Below, piece by piece: positions 1 to 12,364 of a stretch of DNA of 64,000 bases. The notes beneath the pieces were generated by a model. That model ran no database searches. It saw nothing but the letters and a program-made list of their open reading frames with translations, and had not been told where the DNA came from. The position numbers and the translations under genes were made by a program. Origin of the DNA: Proteles cristata cristata (Eukaryota; Chordata; Mammalia; Carnivora; Hyaenidae). Numbering within the stretch: the stretch's first letter is position 1; the number at the start of each line of letters is the position of its first letter. The stretch covers positions 124,001 through 188,000 of the forward strand of contig JAESUZ010005166.1 in NCBI GenBank assembly GCA_017311185.1. Direction: 5' to 3'.

Positions 1-669
1 GAAGTCGCAACTAGGAGATCTTCCAGCACGGACTGCAAACTGTAGGGAAGTAAGCAATTTAGAATCAATGACCTACTAAGAGAACACACTCAGAAAGCAA
101 GGAGTATGAATATAATGGCTCTGGAGAATATTCATGTAGAGTGGATCATGAAACCACTTACAAACTGTCACTTATCTACAATTTAAGTATCTAGGGGCTT
201 CATCTTTGTATAACTGAATCTAGAATCAAAAATTCTGGGTGAAATACAAGACTATGGGCAGCCATCGTCATGAACTTGATCAACTTGGTTAAAACTAGAA
301 ATACTCAAACAGCAAATTCAAAGATGAAAATTGATAACTGACAAGAAAGGAAAAAGGCAAAGAAACCATAAAAAGAACAACTTATGACAGGCTGGCAATC
401 TGGAGCTATAGAGTACAGAGATAATAGTCCTCTAGCTCTGGCCACCAAAACCTCCTCAGTGATGGAAATGTGTTATCAGACATGGTAAGCAGCAGGCACG
501 TGTGGTGACTGCACACCTCAAACATGGCTAGTGTGACAGAAGAATGTATTTCTTAATTTTGCTCACTTTTAACTAATCGAAATTCATCAAGGAACTTCAT
601 TTGACTAGAGGCTACTTTACTGGAGCACACGGTTCTAGATCCCTGTATTTCTGGAGTACTGCTGAGCCT

Positions 670-800
670 GACGTTCATTCATACAACAAGCATTCATAAA
701 GCCCATGCTCCATGACAGGCCATGTTCTGGTTGGAGATTCCGAGGTGGGAACAACAGTTCCTCCTTTCAGAAGACCTCTCAGTTGACTTAAGTGAGAATT
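670..800 (+). mobile_element. L2-like relic
   Basis: GTTCATTCATACAACAAGCA followed by a segment similar to the L2 3' end (CATGTTCTGGTTGGAGATTC). Old. Confidence 0.45.
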
Positions 801-1126
801 ATGGAGTATGATCTCCACACTTACTTGTTTACAAAGAGACTTAACATTTACTTAACTAATGGCAAATAAATGTCCACCTTGCTCAACTCTTATGTGTCCA
901 GCCCCTAAGGCAGTGCTAGTTACACATGGCATGAAATGTTTGTGAGAGGAGGGAAAAGGGGAGAAAGGGAAAGAGGAAAAGGGAACCCAAGAATGATAGT
1001 GCAAAGGTACTGGCATAGAGGAAGAAAAAGAGAACAGGGAACTAGTGGAAATTGACATCAAAGAGCCAATGGAGTAAGATGGATGGAAAGTAAGGTGGAA
1101 AGCATACTCAAGAGTATCAAATGCTA

Positions 1127-1327
1127 GGGGTGCCTGGCAGGCTCAGTTGGTTAAGTGTCTGACTTTGGCTCAGGTCATGATCTTATGGGTCATGAGTTCG
1201 AGCCCCGCACCAGGCTTTGTGCTGACAGCTTAGAGCCTGGGGCCTGATTCAGATTCTTTGTCTCCCTCTCTCTCTGATCCTCCCCCACTCATACTCTGTG
1301 TCTCTCAAAAAAAAATAAATAAATAAA
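1127..1327 (+). mobile_element. Carnivore tRNA-Lys SINE
   Basis: Head GGGGTGCCTGGCAGGCTCAG, CT-rich stretch and AATAAA/A tail. Full length, moderately diverged. Confidence 0.93.
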
Positions 1328-2638
1328 AATGCAAGTGTAAGAAAGAATGAAAAAATGAAAAATGTGGTGTCCATAATATATACTCCCTATTATATTAATA
1401 CTATTAAAATTCTTTTCATGCTTAAGAAGAGTAAATTTCAGGAACAGTTTAATCCATAATGGTGGGGCAAAAGTTTTTAATGCTTTAATTCTTAAAGTAA
1501 GCCTCAATCCTTTAAAAATCATTCACCAAGGATCTCAGACAATGAAGAAGGGTTTTCTTCCCAACTATAAAAATAATAAAAGAGTAGAATGACATATTCT
1601 CTTACCCAGATCCATCTCTTGAACTTCAGAACATCTGCAATCAACTGAGTTTACAGAAAGTTCACTTTTTGAAGTATTATATATTATTCCCTTTCAAATT
1701 TGTATTTCAGTGCAAAATGTGCATGTAGCATGCAGTAAGTAGAATATAAAAACTTTAGGGGTTAAATCTGCTACATGTCAGGAGAAGCAATTTAGTGGAG
1801 TAGTCATTGGCTTACCAGTGATTTTCATTCAGCAGGAGTCAGCCTAGGTTTTTTCCAACTACATTCACCCTCTCCCCTGTTTCTATTTCCCTAGAAGAAT
1901 CACTGCATATGACAGTTAGAAGGAAGATCAAGGTTATCTTACAGGGATTTAACTACCTCCTAGGCAAAACTCAGCACTCTTCTGACAAACTTAACAGAAA
2001 TCAAGAATCTCTACATTGTCATCTCCAGCACTAGGACAAAAATGACTAGATGTGTCGGGACAGGAAAATGTCATCCAGAATCGAGAGAGAAATCAATCAA
2101 TATAAATATACTCTGTCAATCCTGATGTTGGAATTAAAAGATAATGACTTTAATAGAACTATGATAAATATGACGAAGAATCCACAGGAAAAGTTAGATC
2201 CTCCTCATTCAACTGGAAGTAAGCAAACTCATTAAAACGAAGGCTGAGGTCACTTGTTAAATTATGGAGTACTTCCCTAAGGTTAGTAAACAGGCCTTGC
2301 TCCAACCATGCAACTATGTGCCCACTGACTGCCAATGCTACAAAGATCTAACAATTAAAGATTAATTCTTGGAATAAGGAGATATCAGGATTCTCTACCA
2401 ATAATCACTATGACATGTCTTTTCATGATGCACTGGTTTTTAAGTATTTTGAAAATCACTGCTGGGTATAAATACACACAAAATATACATAAATATACTC
2501 TAAGTTATGTCCTCAGAGAGCTCCTCCAATCACTGATTTCATGGGCTTTTTAACAGCTAACTGATATGACAGAGGTGCCTTCCCTCCCCCCTTAATTTAG
2601 GATCTTGGAAGCAGCATAGCATCATCTTGAAAGCAGAT

Positions 2639-2861
2639 GGGGTGCCTAGGTGGCTCAATCGATTAAGTGTCTGTCCGACTCTTGATTTTGGCTCAGGTCA
2701 TGATCCCAGGGTTGTGGGACAGAGCCCCATGTTGGGCTCTGTGCTGAGCATGGCGCCTGCTTGGGATTCTCTCTCCCCTCTCTCTCTCTCCACCCCTCCT
2801 CCGCTCAGGTACGCACTCTCTCTCTCAAAATAAATCAAATTTTAAGAAAACATTTAAAAAG
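2639..2861 (+). mobile_element. Carnivore SINE, older subtype
   Basis: Head GGGGTGCCTAGGTGGCTCAA with the longer ACTCTTGATTTTGGCTCAGG box typical of older carnivore copies; CT tract and A tail. Confidence 0.9.
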
Positions 2862-3779
2862 TAGACTAGCATTTCTCATTAATCAAATAGTCTTAATAAT
2901 AATGGGAAATATATCATTCATAATCACCAATTCTCAAATATGTAAATATATTTAATATCTAACAAATATTAAATACTATAAACTATATAGGGTTTTCCTA
3001 AGCGCCGGGATGAAGGAAGATAAGTAACAAACTGTGGTATTTACTAGTATCATATGGTACTGGTTAGAAACAGACTAAGAATTTTAACTACAGATCATAT
3101 CCATACTTTTCACCTTCTAAACACTCTATCCTCAATTAATAACACACACTGGATGCTTACCATTAATCCTAGTCTTTCTTCAAGCAAAAATTAAAAGATG
3201 GCAAGAGTTTTTGCCATATTATGCCTACAAGCAAAAGTTTAACTATTATCTCTAATTTCACAGGACTTGTATTTTTGGTGGTGAGCGGGAAGATGGTTGG
3301 TTACAAAGGTCAAATATCGTGTCTTCTCCTTCAATGCAAAATCCACACAGGATATCCAACCACATTTCCAACAAGTATGCATTACAGGTGCTAATAATAC
3401 TGCTCTGAAAAGCAATTATTTTTCAGAAGTCTCAAGATAAACCCTACAGATCTCCTTCTATCACCTAAATTTGTTGTGTATATTAAAAACTAGCACCTCA
3501 TTAAAACAAATAAAACCTCTTAGCATCTGACAAGTTAAACTTGTATAAGATGACAGGATTTCCTTTTTTTCAGAGCCTATTTTTCTATTCCATCCCCATG
3601 ATCCATACAGTCTGCCACTGGATGCAGGTAGAAAGCCACGCTTGTACAAGTCCACGTAGGCTGTACCCACAGACATTCCAAATTCCTCACGTACCGAGTT
3701 ACATTCTTAAAAAGGATGTCTGTGCTGAAATAACATCTGAGGTCAAGAGTAACTTTCTGATCAAGGTGATCATAACTTA

Positions 3780-3810
3780 GACAATAAACTATTTGTAAAA
3801 AACAAAAAAA
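3780..3810 (+). mobile_element. 31-bp L1 3' micro-insertion
   Basis: The insert is GACAATAAACTATTTGTAAA plus an A-rich tail, identical to the last bases of the young L1 at 42141-42810. It is flanked by a perfect 18-bp direct repeat, CAAGGTGATCATAACTTA (3762-3779 and 3811-3828), as expected for target-primed reverse transcription that stopped almost at once. Confidence 0.9.
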
Positions 3811-4260
3811 CAAGGTGATCATAACTTAAAGTCAATCCTGTGTAACCCGGATCACATTGATGCAAATAAGGAGAACAAAACAATCTTATTTTTCTTTGAA
3901 GAAAATACATAAAAAGATGGACTAAACATGGCGAGACAAAAGCCAGGCACTTGCAAACGATTTTATTTACTTAATGTGTACCAGTATCTGTACTGCAGTC
4001 TAACAAAAGTAATGGTGAAAATAGCCTTTTTTTTTAGAAATGCGACTGAGATGAATTAAAAAACACTAGCATTACATTCATACAGTTCAATATATTCGTA
4101 TGTTAGATCCCTAAAATTCAATATTTAATGAGACTACACTGTAAAAAATCATTTTCCCCAACTTGTGGCCTATCCACTAATTTCTCATAATGTTTCTTAT
4201 ACATTTTTCCAGAACAATACATATTCTAACATTACCAGCTCCCTTTTAAAAATAAATATT

Positions 4261-4456
4261 GGGGCATCTGGATGGCTTAAGTTGGTTAAGCAACCGACTT
4301 CGGCTCAGGTCATACTCTCGTGGTTCCTGAGTTCGGGCCCCGCTTCAGACTCTGTGCTGACAGCTGGGAGCCTGGTGCCTGCTTTGGATTCTGTGTCTCC
4401 CTCTCTTTGCCCCTCCCCCACTCTGTCTCTGTCTCTCAAAAATAAATAAATGTTAA
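4261..4456 (+). mobile_element. Carnivore SINE
   Basis: Head GGGGCATCTGGATGGCTTAA, CT tract, AATAAATAAATG tail; short AT-rich flanking duplication. A younger SINE follows it directly. Confidence 0.92.
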
Positions 4457-4470
4457 AAACAAATATTAGC

Positions 4471-4700
4471 GGGGCGCCTGGGTGGCTTAGTCAGTTAAGC
4501 GTCCGACTTTCGCTTGGGTCATGATCTCACAGTTCGTGGGTTCGAGCCCCGCGTCGGGCTCTGTGCTGACTGCCAGCTCAGAGCCTGGAGCCTGTTTCAG
4601 TCTGTGACTCCCCCTCTCTCTGACCCTCCCCTGCTCACGCTGTCTCTCTCTCTCTCTCTCTCCTAGAAATAAATAAAAAAAACATTAAAAAAAAAAAAAA
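4471..4700 (+). mobile_element. Carnivore SINE, young CCTAG-tail subfamily
   Basis: Head GGGGCGCCTGGGTGGCTTAG, tail CTCCTAGAAATAAA and long A run. Perfect target duplication CAAATATTAGCG on both sides, created inside the tail region of the preceding SINE. Confidence 0.95.
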
Positions 4701-4779
4701 CAAATATTAGCGTTATTACAGAGTACAACTTGCTCTTTTCACCCGAGAACACATTTGGGAAGTGTTTTCAGTAAAGAGT

Positions 4780-5084
4780 GCCCTCAATGTTTCTACAGAT
4801 GCATACTGTTCCCACTGTGCAGAAGGTAAGAAAAGTTATTTAACCAGCTCCCTAGTGACTGACATTTAGGTGGCTTTTGATCTTCTGTTATTATAAACAA
4901 TGAAAAACCCTATGAGCATGTCATCTAAATTATCACATTTGTATGATTAATTCCTAACAACAGGCATGCTGGACAAAGACCATGAGCTTATGTAACTTTG
5001 ATAGACACTGTTTAATTAATTTCCATAGATATTGTATAAATTTATATTCCCACCAGCAGTGTATAAAGTTCTTACCCTTGAGAG
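4780..5084 (-). mobile_element. Old L1 relic
   Basis: Contains ATTCCCACCAGCAGTGTA, the complement of the well-known L1 ORF2 end region, and the ATAAACAATG stretch. Similar minus-strand L1-like text may continue to about 5640 (GGTTTTTTCCCTCTAG; TCTAATTTATCAATG). Edges are uncertain. Confidence 0.45.
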
Positions 5085-5245
5085 ACTCTTGAATGCTGAG
5101 AACAAACTGAGGGCTGATGGAGGTGGGGAAAGGGAAGGGGGGTGATGGGCATGGAGGAGGGCACTTATGGGGATGAGCACTGGGTGTTATATGGAAACCA
5201 ACTTGACAATAAACTATTAAAAAATAAAAATAAATAAAATGTTAA
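5085..5245 (+). mobile_element. Young L1 3' end, 5'-truncated
   Basis: Starts GAGACTCTTGAATGCTGAGA and ends CTTGACAATAAACTATTAAA with an A-rich tail; matches the 3' end of 42141-42810. Flanks AAAGTTCTTACCCTTGA and AAAGCTCTTATCCTTGA are the target duplication with two differences. Confidence 0.92.
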
Positions 5246-5699
5246 TTTAAATAAATAAATAAAGCTCTTATCCTTGATCTCCCCGAAAACAGTATTTTAC
5301 CTAACTGTTCAGACATGTAAGTCATTTAATTACTCTCCTAAAGGAGATTATTTACTATATTAACTGAAATGTAGACAACTAAAAGAAACTGTTTACATTC
5401 TGTGTCCCTTTGTTTTATTGTTTTTTTTTCTTGCTATGAGAAATCTTTATGTATTGTAAAAACTGGACTTTTGTGATATTCACTACAAGTATATTTCCTT
5501 GTTTTCATAGTTTACGTTTTCCTTTGATCATACTTAAGGTGGTTTTTTCCCTCTAGTTTCTTTTTTTAACTTTTATATAATCTAATTTATCAATGTTTCT
5601 TTTCATAAGAAATTATTTGCAGACATTTTGACAGAAGATTTTAATGACTCCTAACAAAATGAATTTTCAATTACAATATTTTTGCTAATATTTATCATT

Positions 5700-6477
5700 T
5701 TTTAAAGTAAATCATATCATCAGAGGTAAGAATTACTGGCTATTTTGATGCAGACAAGGCTGGAATATCACCATTGGAATTTCATAATCATATATGATTT
5801 GGCACAATGACAGCAAAACGTTCTTGAAGGCCAGTTTTAACTCTGAATTCAGTTGAAAAGAACTCTTTGTTTAAAAAGAAACAAAAAAATTACTGTTATA
5901 GTAAAAGCTTTGTTAAAAAATACACTTTTAACAAGAAACACACATTACAGACAACTAAAATGTCATGCCGTTTTATACATACACTAATGTCAAATTACAC
6001 ACGCACTTATTTTTTCTTCCAATGGATATGAAATAAGTTTTTTACTTTGATAATTCTGGCCTTATCATAAAACCTTTATTCATACTTAGATCAGAAAGCT
6101 TAACTTTCTTCCAAGTACTCAAATATTTCCCCAAAACTTAAAAAGTATTGGAAATAAGTCACTATTCCTTTTCCTCAACTGCTGTGATTTTTATCAGTAT
6201 CATTTCAAGTAACTATGCTATCATTCAAACAGTTCCAGTTCTTCCGAAAAATATACATTTCTTAATAAGATTATAGTTGGCATGCTCAATTTATGGGCTT
6301 TATTTAATAAATAACTGAAGTATAACAACGTACTAACGGTTTATCAAGCATTTAAAGCTAAAGATATTATTCTCAATGTAAAAAATGAAATAAACTTTCT
6401 TACTGATCATGTGATTAATCAACTACATTGTATAAATTTAGCATCACAAAATGCTAAATTTAACCAAGGTACTATAC
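5700..6477. other. Intronic stretch beside exon 4, unclassified
   Basis: AT-rich, no repeats recognised. It follows the donor of exon 4 on the minus strand. Confidence 0.55.
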
Positions 6478-6585
6478 CTCATGATGGGTGCTTGCAAATC
6501 CAGTACTTTTCTCATTTCTAAATTTAATGCTGGAGCACACTGTTCTTCCTTAAAATGAGGTGTCCCCTTCATTTGTGGACTCCCT
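6478..6585 (-). CDS. RIC1: RIC1 coding exon 4 (partial gene)
   Basis: This 108-bp exon completes the lysine codon split at the end of exon 3, then reads [15 protein letters not shown] and [15 protein letters not shown] up to QAPIM, and ends with AG, the first two bases of the next codon. The acceptor is a long T-rich tract ending in TTTTTTAG and the donor is GTATAG. Phases are 2 at entry and 2 at exit, consistent with exon 3 upstream. By memory of the family the next exon begins in the SLQSVLEDLL region, so the split codon would be serine; I did not find that exon between 1 and 6477, so it should lie to the left of the window. The exon belongs to the N-terminal WD40 propeller of the RAB6A exchange factor subunit. 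The sequence is intact. Confidence 0.93.
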
Positions 6586-7338
6586 CTAAAAAAAACAAAA
6601 CAAAACAAACAAATATATACGATTAAAGAGAAAGATATGAATTCTCCCCCACTCTGTGACTCATATATACCCAGAGTAAACATAACCAAACTTACAAATC
6701 AGGCACTAATCCCTGAGGTTCTGAAATGAAAAATGGACTTCAATTCCCTTGAAGCAGAGTGAGCACTTACAGAAAGGGGTTTAACCAATGTAACTAGTTG
6801 GGGGGGAGGTAGGAGTAGAGGCAGGAGAGCAAAGAATCTAAAAAACAGTAAAAGCAAATTCTCAAGAGAACCAACAAATGTTTTTAAATAACTGATGGCC
6901 CTTTCTGAGGTGGGCAACTTTGGGAGATATACACATTTCTACATAGTGCATGTCCAAAGTGATCCAAATCCTCACCTCATTTTACCTTATGCCGTACAAC
7001 ATCCTTGTTCTTCTATCCTTTGGGTATGTATCGGAATTAAGGTCAATTCAGGGATACAACAGGAAATATTTCACATAAAACTTGATAATAAATAGCAAAA
7101 TGGCTAAACCTGGTAGCTCCCTGCTACATGAGAGTACCTAGATCAACAGCCACCACACACAACCCCTCAAAAGGACCAGATGATAGTGCTGTGATCTTTA
7201 TCTCTGCATGTTTGGGACCACTCTTTCTCAATTCCTGTGCTGGGGTTTAAAAGCTATCCATCTCTTCTCTTACTGTCAGCTGTCGCTTACTCTTGGCAAC
7301 AATGAGCCTGCCATTTCTCCATCTCCAGTCACCTATAC

Positions 7339-7593
7339 CTTTACAGTTATGTGTAAATAGTCTAACACGTTCAACAGCCTTTAAGCTTCCTGGCTTGGTG
7401 AAAATTATTTTGATACTTTTCCTGCTTTCTGGTTTTAGGTAACTTTCCATATGGAAGCTTGGTGACACTTTACCCTGTTCTGCTACACTGTGACCTGGAA
7501 TATTTGACTCCTTGTGGATGTCTGAATGGCTAAACTGGTTAATGTTAAACCACACAGGTTCAGATTCATTTAACGTGCTTGCTGTGATAGCTA
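7339..7593 (-). other. Unrecognised exon-like open segment in intron 3
   Basis: I do not recognise this segment. On the minus strand a 255-bp stretch is bounded by an acceptor-like CTTTCTTAG and a donor-like AAAG/GTATAG. One frame is open across it and reads through ITASTLNESEPVWFN and SIKIIFTKPGSLKAVERV; the same frame remains open beyond the donor-like site, giving a 120-codon ORF from an ATG at 7609 to 7247. It has no SINE or L1 similarity that I can see and its composition is richer than the surrounding intron. It cannot be a simple RIC1 cassette exon: in the RIC1 phase a stop is reached soon after entry, so inclusion would truncate the protein. It could be an exon of an unrelated nested transcript, a fragment of a processed pseudogene, or a chance ORF. 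Confidence 0.3.
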
Positions 7594-8554
7594 CTAAGAA
7601 AGACAACATGAGTTATTAGTTTACAGGACTCCTATCTGGACTGCTAATCAAACACACTATAATGAATTTCCTAAGATAATTCTCCACATTATCTAGTTTT
7701 AAAGTTATTTTTCAAAGCACTACATATACGTGACTTAAACAAATAGTGCTAGAAGCTTGAAGCTTATGACAAAGGGGAAAAAGCAGGTTGTTATGGGGTT
7801 TTTTTGGTGAAGATACAACTAGCTTCAGTTTTGTTTTTTGGTTGTTGGTTTTTTTTTTTTTTTTTAGCTATTACCTTCTTCTATATACCTGGATATTTTT
7901 TCCACAATACACTCAAGCTGCTTCAGTATCATTATTTAGACATTATCTACTAACTTCCCACTCTCATTCTCCATTTTCTCCATCTTCCTAAGTATGCAAG
8001 AATGTTTTCATTACGACGATCGAATAAATAATTTTTACTTCCCGGTCAAGAAGTACTGAGTGATTACATTTCTTTTCTTACACAGCTTGCTAATTTTTCT
8101 GATGTTGACTTTACTGCATACTTCCATTTAACTGTTTTGTACCTAAGTTTTCTCTGACTCCTTATAAGCTCTGACAAAAACAACTCTCAATACAACTTTC
8201 TATGCGGTCAAGCCTGTGACAATAACGTAACATCTCTCCTGCTGCCCAGCGCCCTAATGACTAAGTCTAATGCACAGTATTATCCTGGTAATTCCCTTTG
8301 TCATCATCCTGATGATTTCTTTGCTTCTTTCCTATAAGCCTTTATTTTCTTTATTCCTCTTACTGGGGTCACATATTCTTGTGGCTTCCTGGAAAAGAGT
8401 ATGTGGAGTGAGTGGGCAATTCCCAAGTCCACTGTCTTTATTTTGACACCTGCATGAGTACCTGGGTAGAGAGTTTTAAGCTGCATATCCCAACACAAGA
8501 TGATGCTCACAGAAAGAAACTTATTACATCAAAAGACTGCTGCAAACAAAATAT
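7594..8554. other. Intronic stretch, unclassified
   Basis: A T run near 7850 and otherwise ordinary intron; nothing recognised. 9467-10088, 10299-11170, 12021-12364, 12731-13259 and 13840-14340 are similar. Confidence 0.55.
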
Positions 8555-8830
8555 GCATCTCAAGAATAAAATATTATGCAGCCAAAAAACAAAGGAAAGG
8601 TAGAAGAACTCTCTAGACTCCTTGGAATGACTTCAGGATCTCTTGTGAGAGAAATCAACGTGCTCAACACTGTATGTAATCTGCTACATTTGTATGACAG
8701 GGAAGGAAAAAACAAATGTTCATACGCCTGTGCTAAACTTAAAAATGAAAAGAAGACCCAAAACTAAAATGAAAATGGTGACCTACAGGGGAAGACAGAA
8801 TATAAGGTAAGGAATGCCACATTTTTTTAA
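8555..8830 (+). mobile_element. Old L1 3' relic
   Basis: AAAATATTATGCAGCC followed by a segment reading like the L1 3' region around GGAATGACTTCAGGATCT and CATTTGTATGACAGGG. Diverged. Confidence 0.55.
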
Positions 8831-9237
8831 ACTTTGGGACATTAAAGTATTTTATATAATAAACCAAATTAAAATTAAAAGCAACAACAAAAGCCAATCT
8901 CTAAAAACAGAAAAGAAACAAACCTAATTATACATCAAGCTGAAAGCACAAATAAGAATTATTTCAAGTAACTTTGAAATACAGTAGTTTGTGCATCCTT
9001 AATGGAAAATTTCTAAGGATAAAAATCCTAAAAGAATCAAACTGTAATCAGTAATAATACTGTTATAATAATAGTGATATTATTTTGGAGCCACTCTGTA
9101 TACAAAAGGATGAACCAAGTAAGTGATTATGTTTACATTATTAGGAACCAAGATTATCAGTAAGAGAAAATATACAAATATAAAGCTAGAGAAGTAAAAC
9201 TCAACTTTCAAAACTTTAAAAAGTTTTATTTTATTTA

Positions 9238-9466
9238 TTTATTTTTTTAAAATGTTTTATTTATTTCTAGGAGAGAGAGAGAGAGAGACACACACAAGGT
9301 GAGCAGGGGAGGGTCAGAGAGAGAGGGAGTCACAGACCGAAACAGGCTCCAGGCTCTGAGCTGGCAGTCAGCACATAGCCCGACGCGGGGCTCAAACCGA
9401 CGAACCGCGAGATCATGACCTAAGCGAAAGTCAGACGCTTAACCGACTAAGCCACCCAGGCGCCCC
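9238..9466 (-). mobile_element. Carnivore SINE, young CCTAG-tail subfamily
   Basis: Reverse orientation: T-rich start, TTATTTCTAGGAGAGAG, then GCCACCCAGGCGCCCC at the head end. Carries the subfamily marks. Confidence 0.94.
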
Positions 9467-10088
9467 AATTTTAAAGCTTTTAAAAACTTTAACTTTTAAC
9501 TTAATCTTTAATTTGAATTAATGATATCAGTATTAACTCACAATATGTTTTCCTATTTCTAAAATTTACTCTTTATCTCTGTGCACTAAAAAGTCCTAAA
9601 AGCAAATATAACCAGTAACAATCAGCATCAAGTCACAGTCTTCAAAATATTAATTTGCGCAGAAGGAAGCCAAAGGTCTTTGGAGCGCTGACTTACTCCA
9701 ATATAGGGGGAAGACCTGGTAACATGAGCCTTGGGTCTGAAAAGCAAGGATGCCATTTAAATAATACCATTTTTATGGGCTCTCCAACAGGCTAAACATG
9801 TGACAGTCTGATCAGAAAGAAGACTGCAATTGGTTAAAACCCAAAAATGTAAACCCCCCACATTTACAACACTAACAGCACTCGTTAGTTGGTTCCTCTG
9901 GAAGTTCTTAGGACACACTGGTTACTGCAAGAAAAGGGAAAGGATCAATATCTCTTCTTTTTTCCCATATGGACTAGATTTCAAGGTAAGTGTCAAACAG
10001 ACCACGAAAGAAGTTTTTCTTTATGTAAGGATAGCTACAGAATGCAGAACGAATGGTAGAATTTAAAAAAAACCTATTTTTAAATTTT

Positions 10089-10298
10089 GGGGGTGTCTGG
10101 GTAGCTTAGTCAGTTAAGCGTCTGACTTCAGTTCAGGTCATGATCTCATGGCTTATGAGCTTGAGCCCCGACTGGGGCTCTGGGCTGGCAGCTTAGAGCC
10201 TGGGGCTGCTTCACATTCTGTCTCCCTCTCTCTCTCTGCCCCTCCCCTGCCTGCTCACTGTTTCTCTCTCTCAAATATAAATAAACATTTAAAAAAAA
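10089..10298 (+). mobile_element. Carnivore SINE
   Basis: Head GGGGTGTCTGGGTAGCTTAG, CT tract, ATAAATAAACATTTAAAA tail; flanks share AAATTTT. Confidence 0.93.
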
Positions 10299-11170
10299 TT
10301 TTAATCACAATTTTATAATCCCTATCAAAATAACAGACACAGGGAATAAAATTAATAAATGCATACAACACCAGTAGGTAGGTTAAAAAGTACAAACTTA
10401 ACACATATACACCAAATGAAATAGATCTTGGTTTGAACAAATTCCTAAAAAGACAGCTTTGCATTAAAATGGAGACTGATATTAATAAATTATTAATTTT
10501 GTTAGATTTAATAGCATTATAGCTTTGTTTCTTTAAAATGTCTACTCGTTACTGATAAAGCTATTTGAGGCTGAAATGATACAGTATCTGAAATTTGTTC
10601 AAAATACTAAAAGCGTACATATATAGGAGAGATATCGATAACTTGTGAAGGTGGGAGATGGGTTCAGAGTTTACCATTATACTGTTATACTAACAAATTC
10701 CTTAACAAGAGCTTAAACTGATGTATTTCTTTCAGCATTTTAAAGCCTTTCCGAAAATGTCTTTTAGACTCTAAAGTCTAATGTGGAGTCCAATGACATT
10801 CTTATTCAAAGACTTTATTTTTGATCTGTTTTTCCCATCAGGAAGTTCTTGGGAGTGACCTTCCTTTGATTTCTAGGGAGTTACAAAATTTCAGGACAGT
10901 GTACCTTTTTTTTTTTTTTTCAAGTATGAGGACTTATCATTGTTTGCACCAAGCAAGCTAGTAACAGTCTTTAGTTTAGGTCTGGCAAGTTTACATATTT
11001 TGTTTTTTCAACATACTAAAAAGATTCTCTACTTCCTCCTCTTTCTGGAGCTCCTATGAGGTTAGATACTGGACCTCAGATGAACCTCTAATTCTTCCTT
11101 TTTGCCCCTCTTACCCAGAGAGCTCCCCAACTGTTTCTTCCAATGCTTCACTGAATTTGAAATTTCTACT

Positions 11171-11387
11171 TTTTTTTTTTTAGTATTTTTTATTTCTAGG
11201 AGAGAGAGAGAGAGACAGCATGAGCAGGGGAGGGTCAGAGAGAGAGGGAAACACAGACTGAAACAGGCTCCAGGCTCTGAGCTGGCAGTCAGCATAGAGC
11301 CCGATGCGGGGCTCGAACCCACGAACCGCGAGATCATGACCCAAGCGAAAGTCGGACGCTTAACTGACTAAGCCACCCAGGCGCCCC
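11171..11387 (-). mobile_element. Carnivore SINE, young CCTAG-tail subfamily
   Basis: Reverse orientation, head end CCACCCAGGCGCCCC. Flanked by the target duplication TGAAATTTCTACTT at 11158 and 11388. Confidence 0.95.
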
Positions 11388-11790
11388 TGAAATTTCTACT
11401 TTTGTCCTTTCTTCCCAGGAACACTGTCGCCCACCTTCCCTTTCTTCTCACACACCAGTTTTAATTAGATAACACCTGTCTGAGGTTGTGAATTTTCATT
11501 TCCTCAAAATGTTTTTGTTCCCTGTACTATTTCTTTTGAGTTTCCTTTTTCTGCTGTGTGTCTCTCCTTCACCCTGGAAGCTTTCCTAGGATGCCTAACA
11601 ATTCCTGGCTGTCCATCCATGTTGAAGAGGTTAGCAAGAAAAATTATGAGCTCTAATTCTAATTACAAGGTCTGTGTGTTCAAGTTGGGCTTTTCAACTG
11701 GTAGAAACCAGCTGGCATTTTTGTTGAGGTCTTCAAATATCAGGGCCTTTTCAGTCATTTTTCTGGACTCATTTAATTTCCCCAGGAAAA

Positions 11791-12004
11791 GGGGCGCCTG
11801 GGTGGCTCAGTCATTTAAGCGTCCGACTTTGGCTCAGGTCATGATCTCATGGTTCATGGGTTCGAGCCCCACATCGGGCTCTGTGCTGACAGCCAGCTCA
11901 GAGCTTGGAGCCTGCTACGGATTCTGTATCTCCCTGTCTCTCTGACCCTCCCCTGCTCACACTGTCTCTCTCTCTCTCAGAAATAAATAAAACATTAAAA
12001 AAAA
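11791..12004 (+). mobile_element. Carnivore SINE, young
   Basis: Head GGGGCGCCTGGGTGGCTCAG; target duplication TAATTTCCCCAGGAA on both sides, perfect. Confidence 0.95.
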
Positions 12005-12364
12005 TTAATTTCCCCAGGAAGGATCCCTCAATCTTGCCGGGGATATCAAGCACAGAAGCTACAAGTCTAGAGCCAAGCAGAGGAAGAAGGCTTGCCATCC
12101 TACTGTTCAGTGTGACAATTTTCATTTAATCCCCATCTTTAGTTCAGCAGCTCACCCTTGCCCTACTCTGTGTCTGGAATCCCTCTGGCTTATCAGACAA
12201 TATACTTCCTGTCACTTGTGATGTGGAAACATAAAACTCCTCACACCTTATTCAAATTTTCAAAACAACTCTCCTGTTTATGGCTCCTGAGTCACTCCTA
12301 TATTCTATGGTACTACTGTATCTAATTCCTGGGTCTTTCCAAGATTTTGAAGGTCTAACAAGTT

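Larger units (their letters stand above)
1..6477 (-). other. RIC1: RIC1 intron 4 (5' part)
   Basis: Intron following exon 4, cut by the window start. It holds four SINEs, two tiny or short L1 3' insertions, an L2-like relic and an old minus-strand L1 relic. Bases 1-660, 1330-2638, 2863-3760 and 5700-6477 are AT-rich with nothing I can name. Confidence 0.75.

Noticed and set aside
1127..1200. tRNA genes at the SINE heads
   Set aside because: The tRNA-like A and B boxes belong to tRNA-Lys-derived SINEs; no free-standing tRNA structure was seen.
1..6477. Next RIC1 exon (after exon 4)
   Set aside because: I looked for the expected continuation with a splice acceptor in the left intron and did not find it; it should lie outside the window.
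11062..11371. Several 60-130 codon ORFs with MAQS.., ..SGSVLTAQSL.. or ERERERQ.. text
   Set aside because: They are translations of carnivore SINEs in either direction, found at nearly every SINE in the window.
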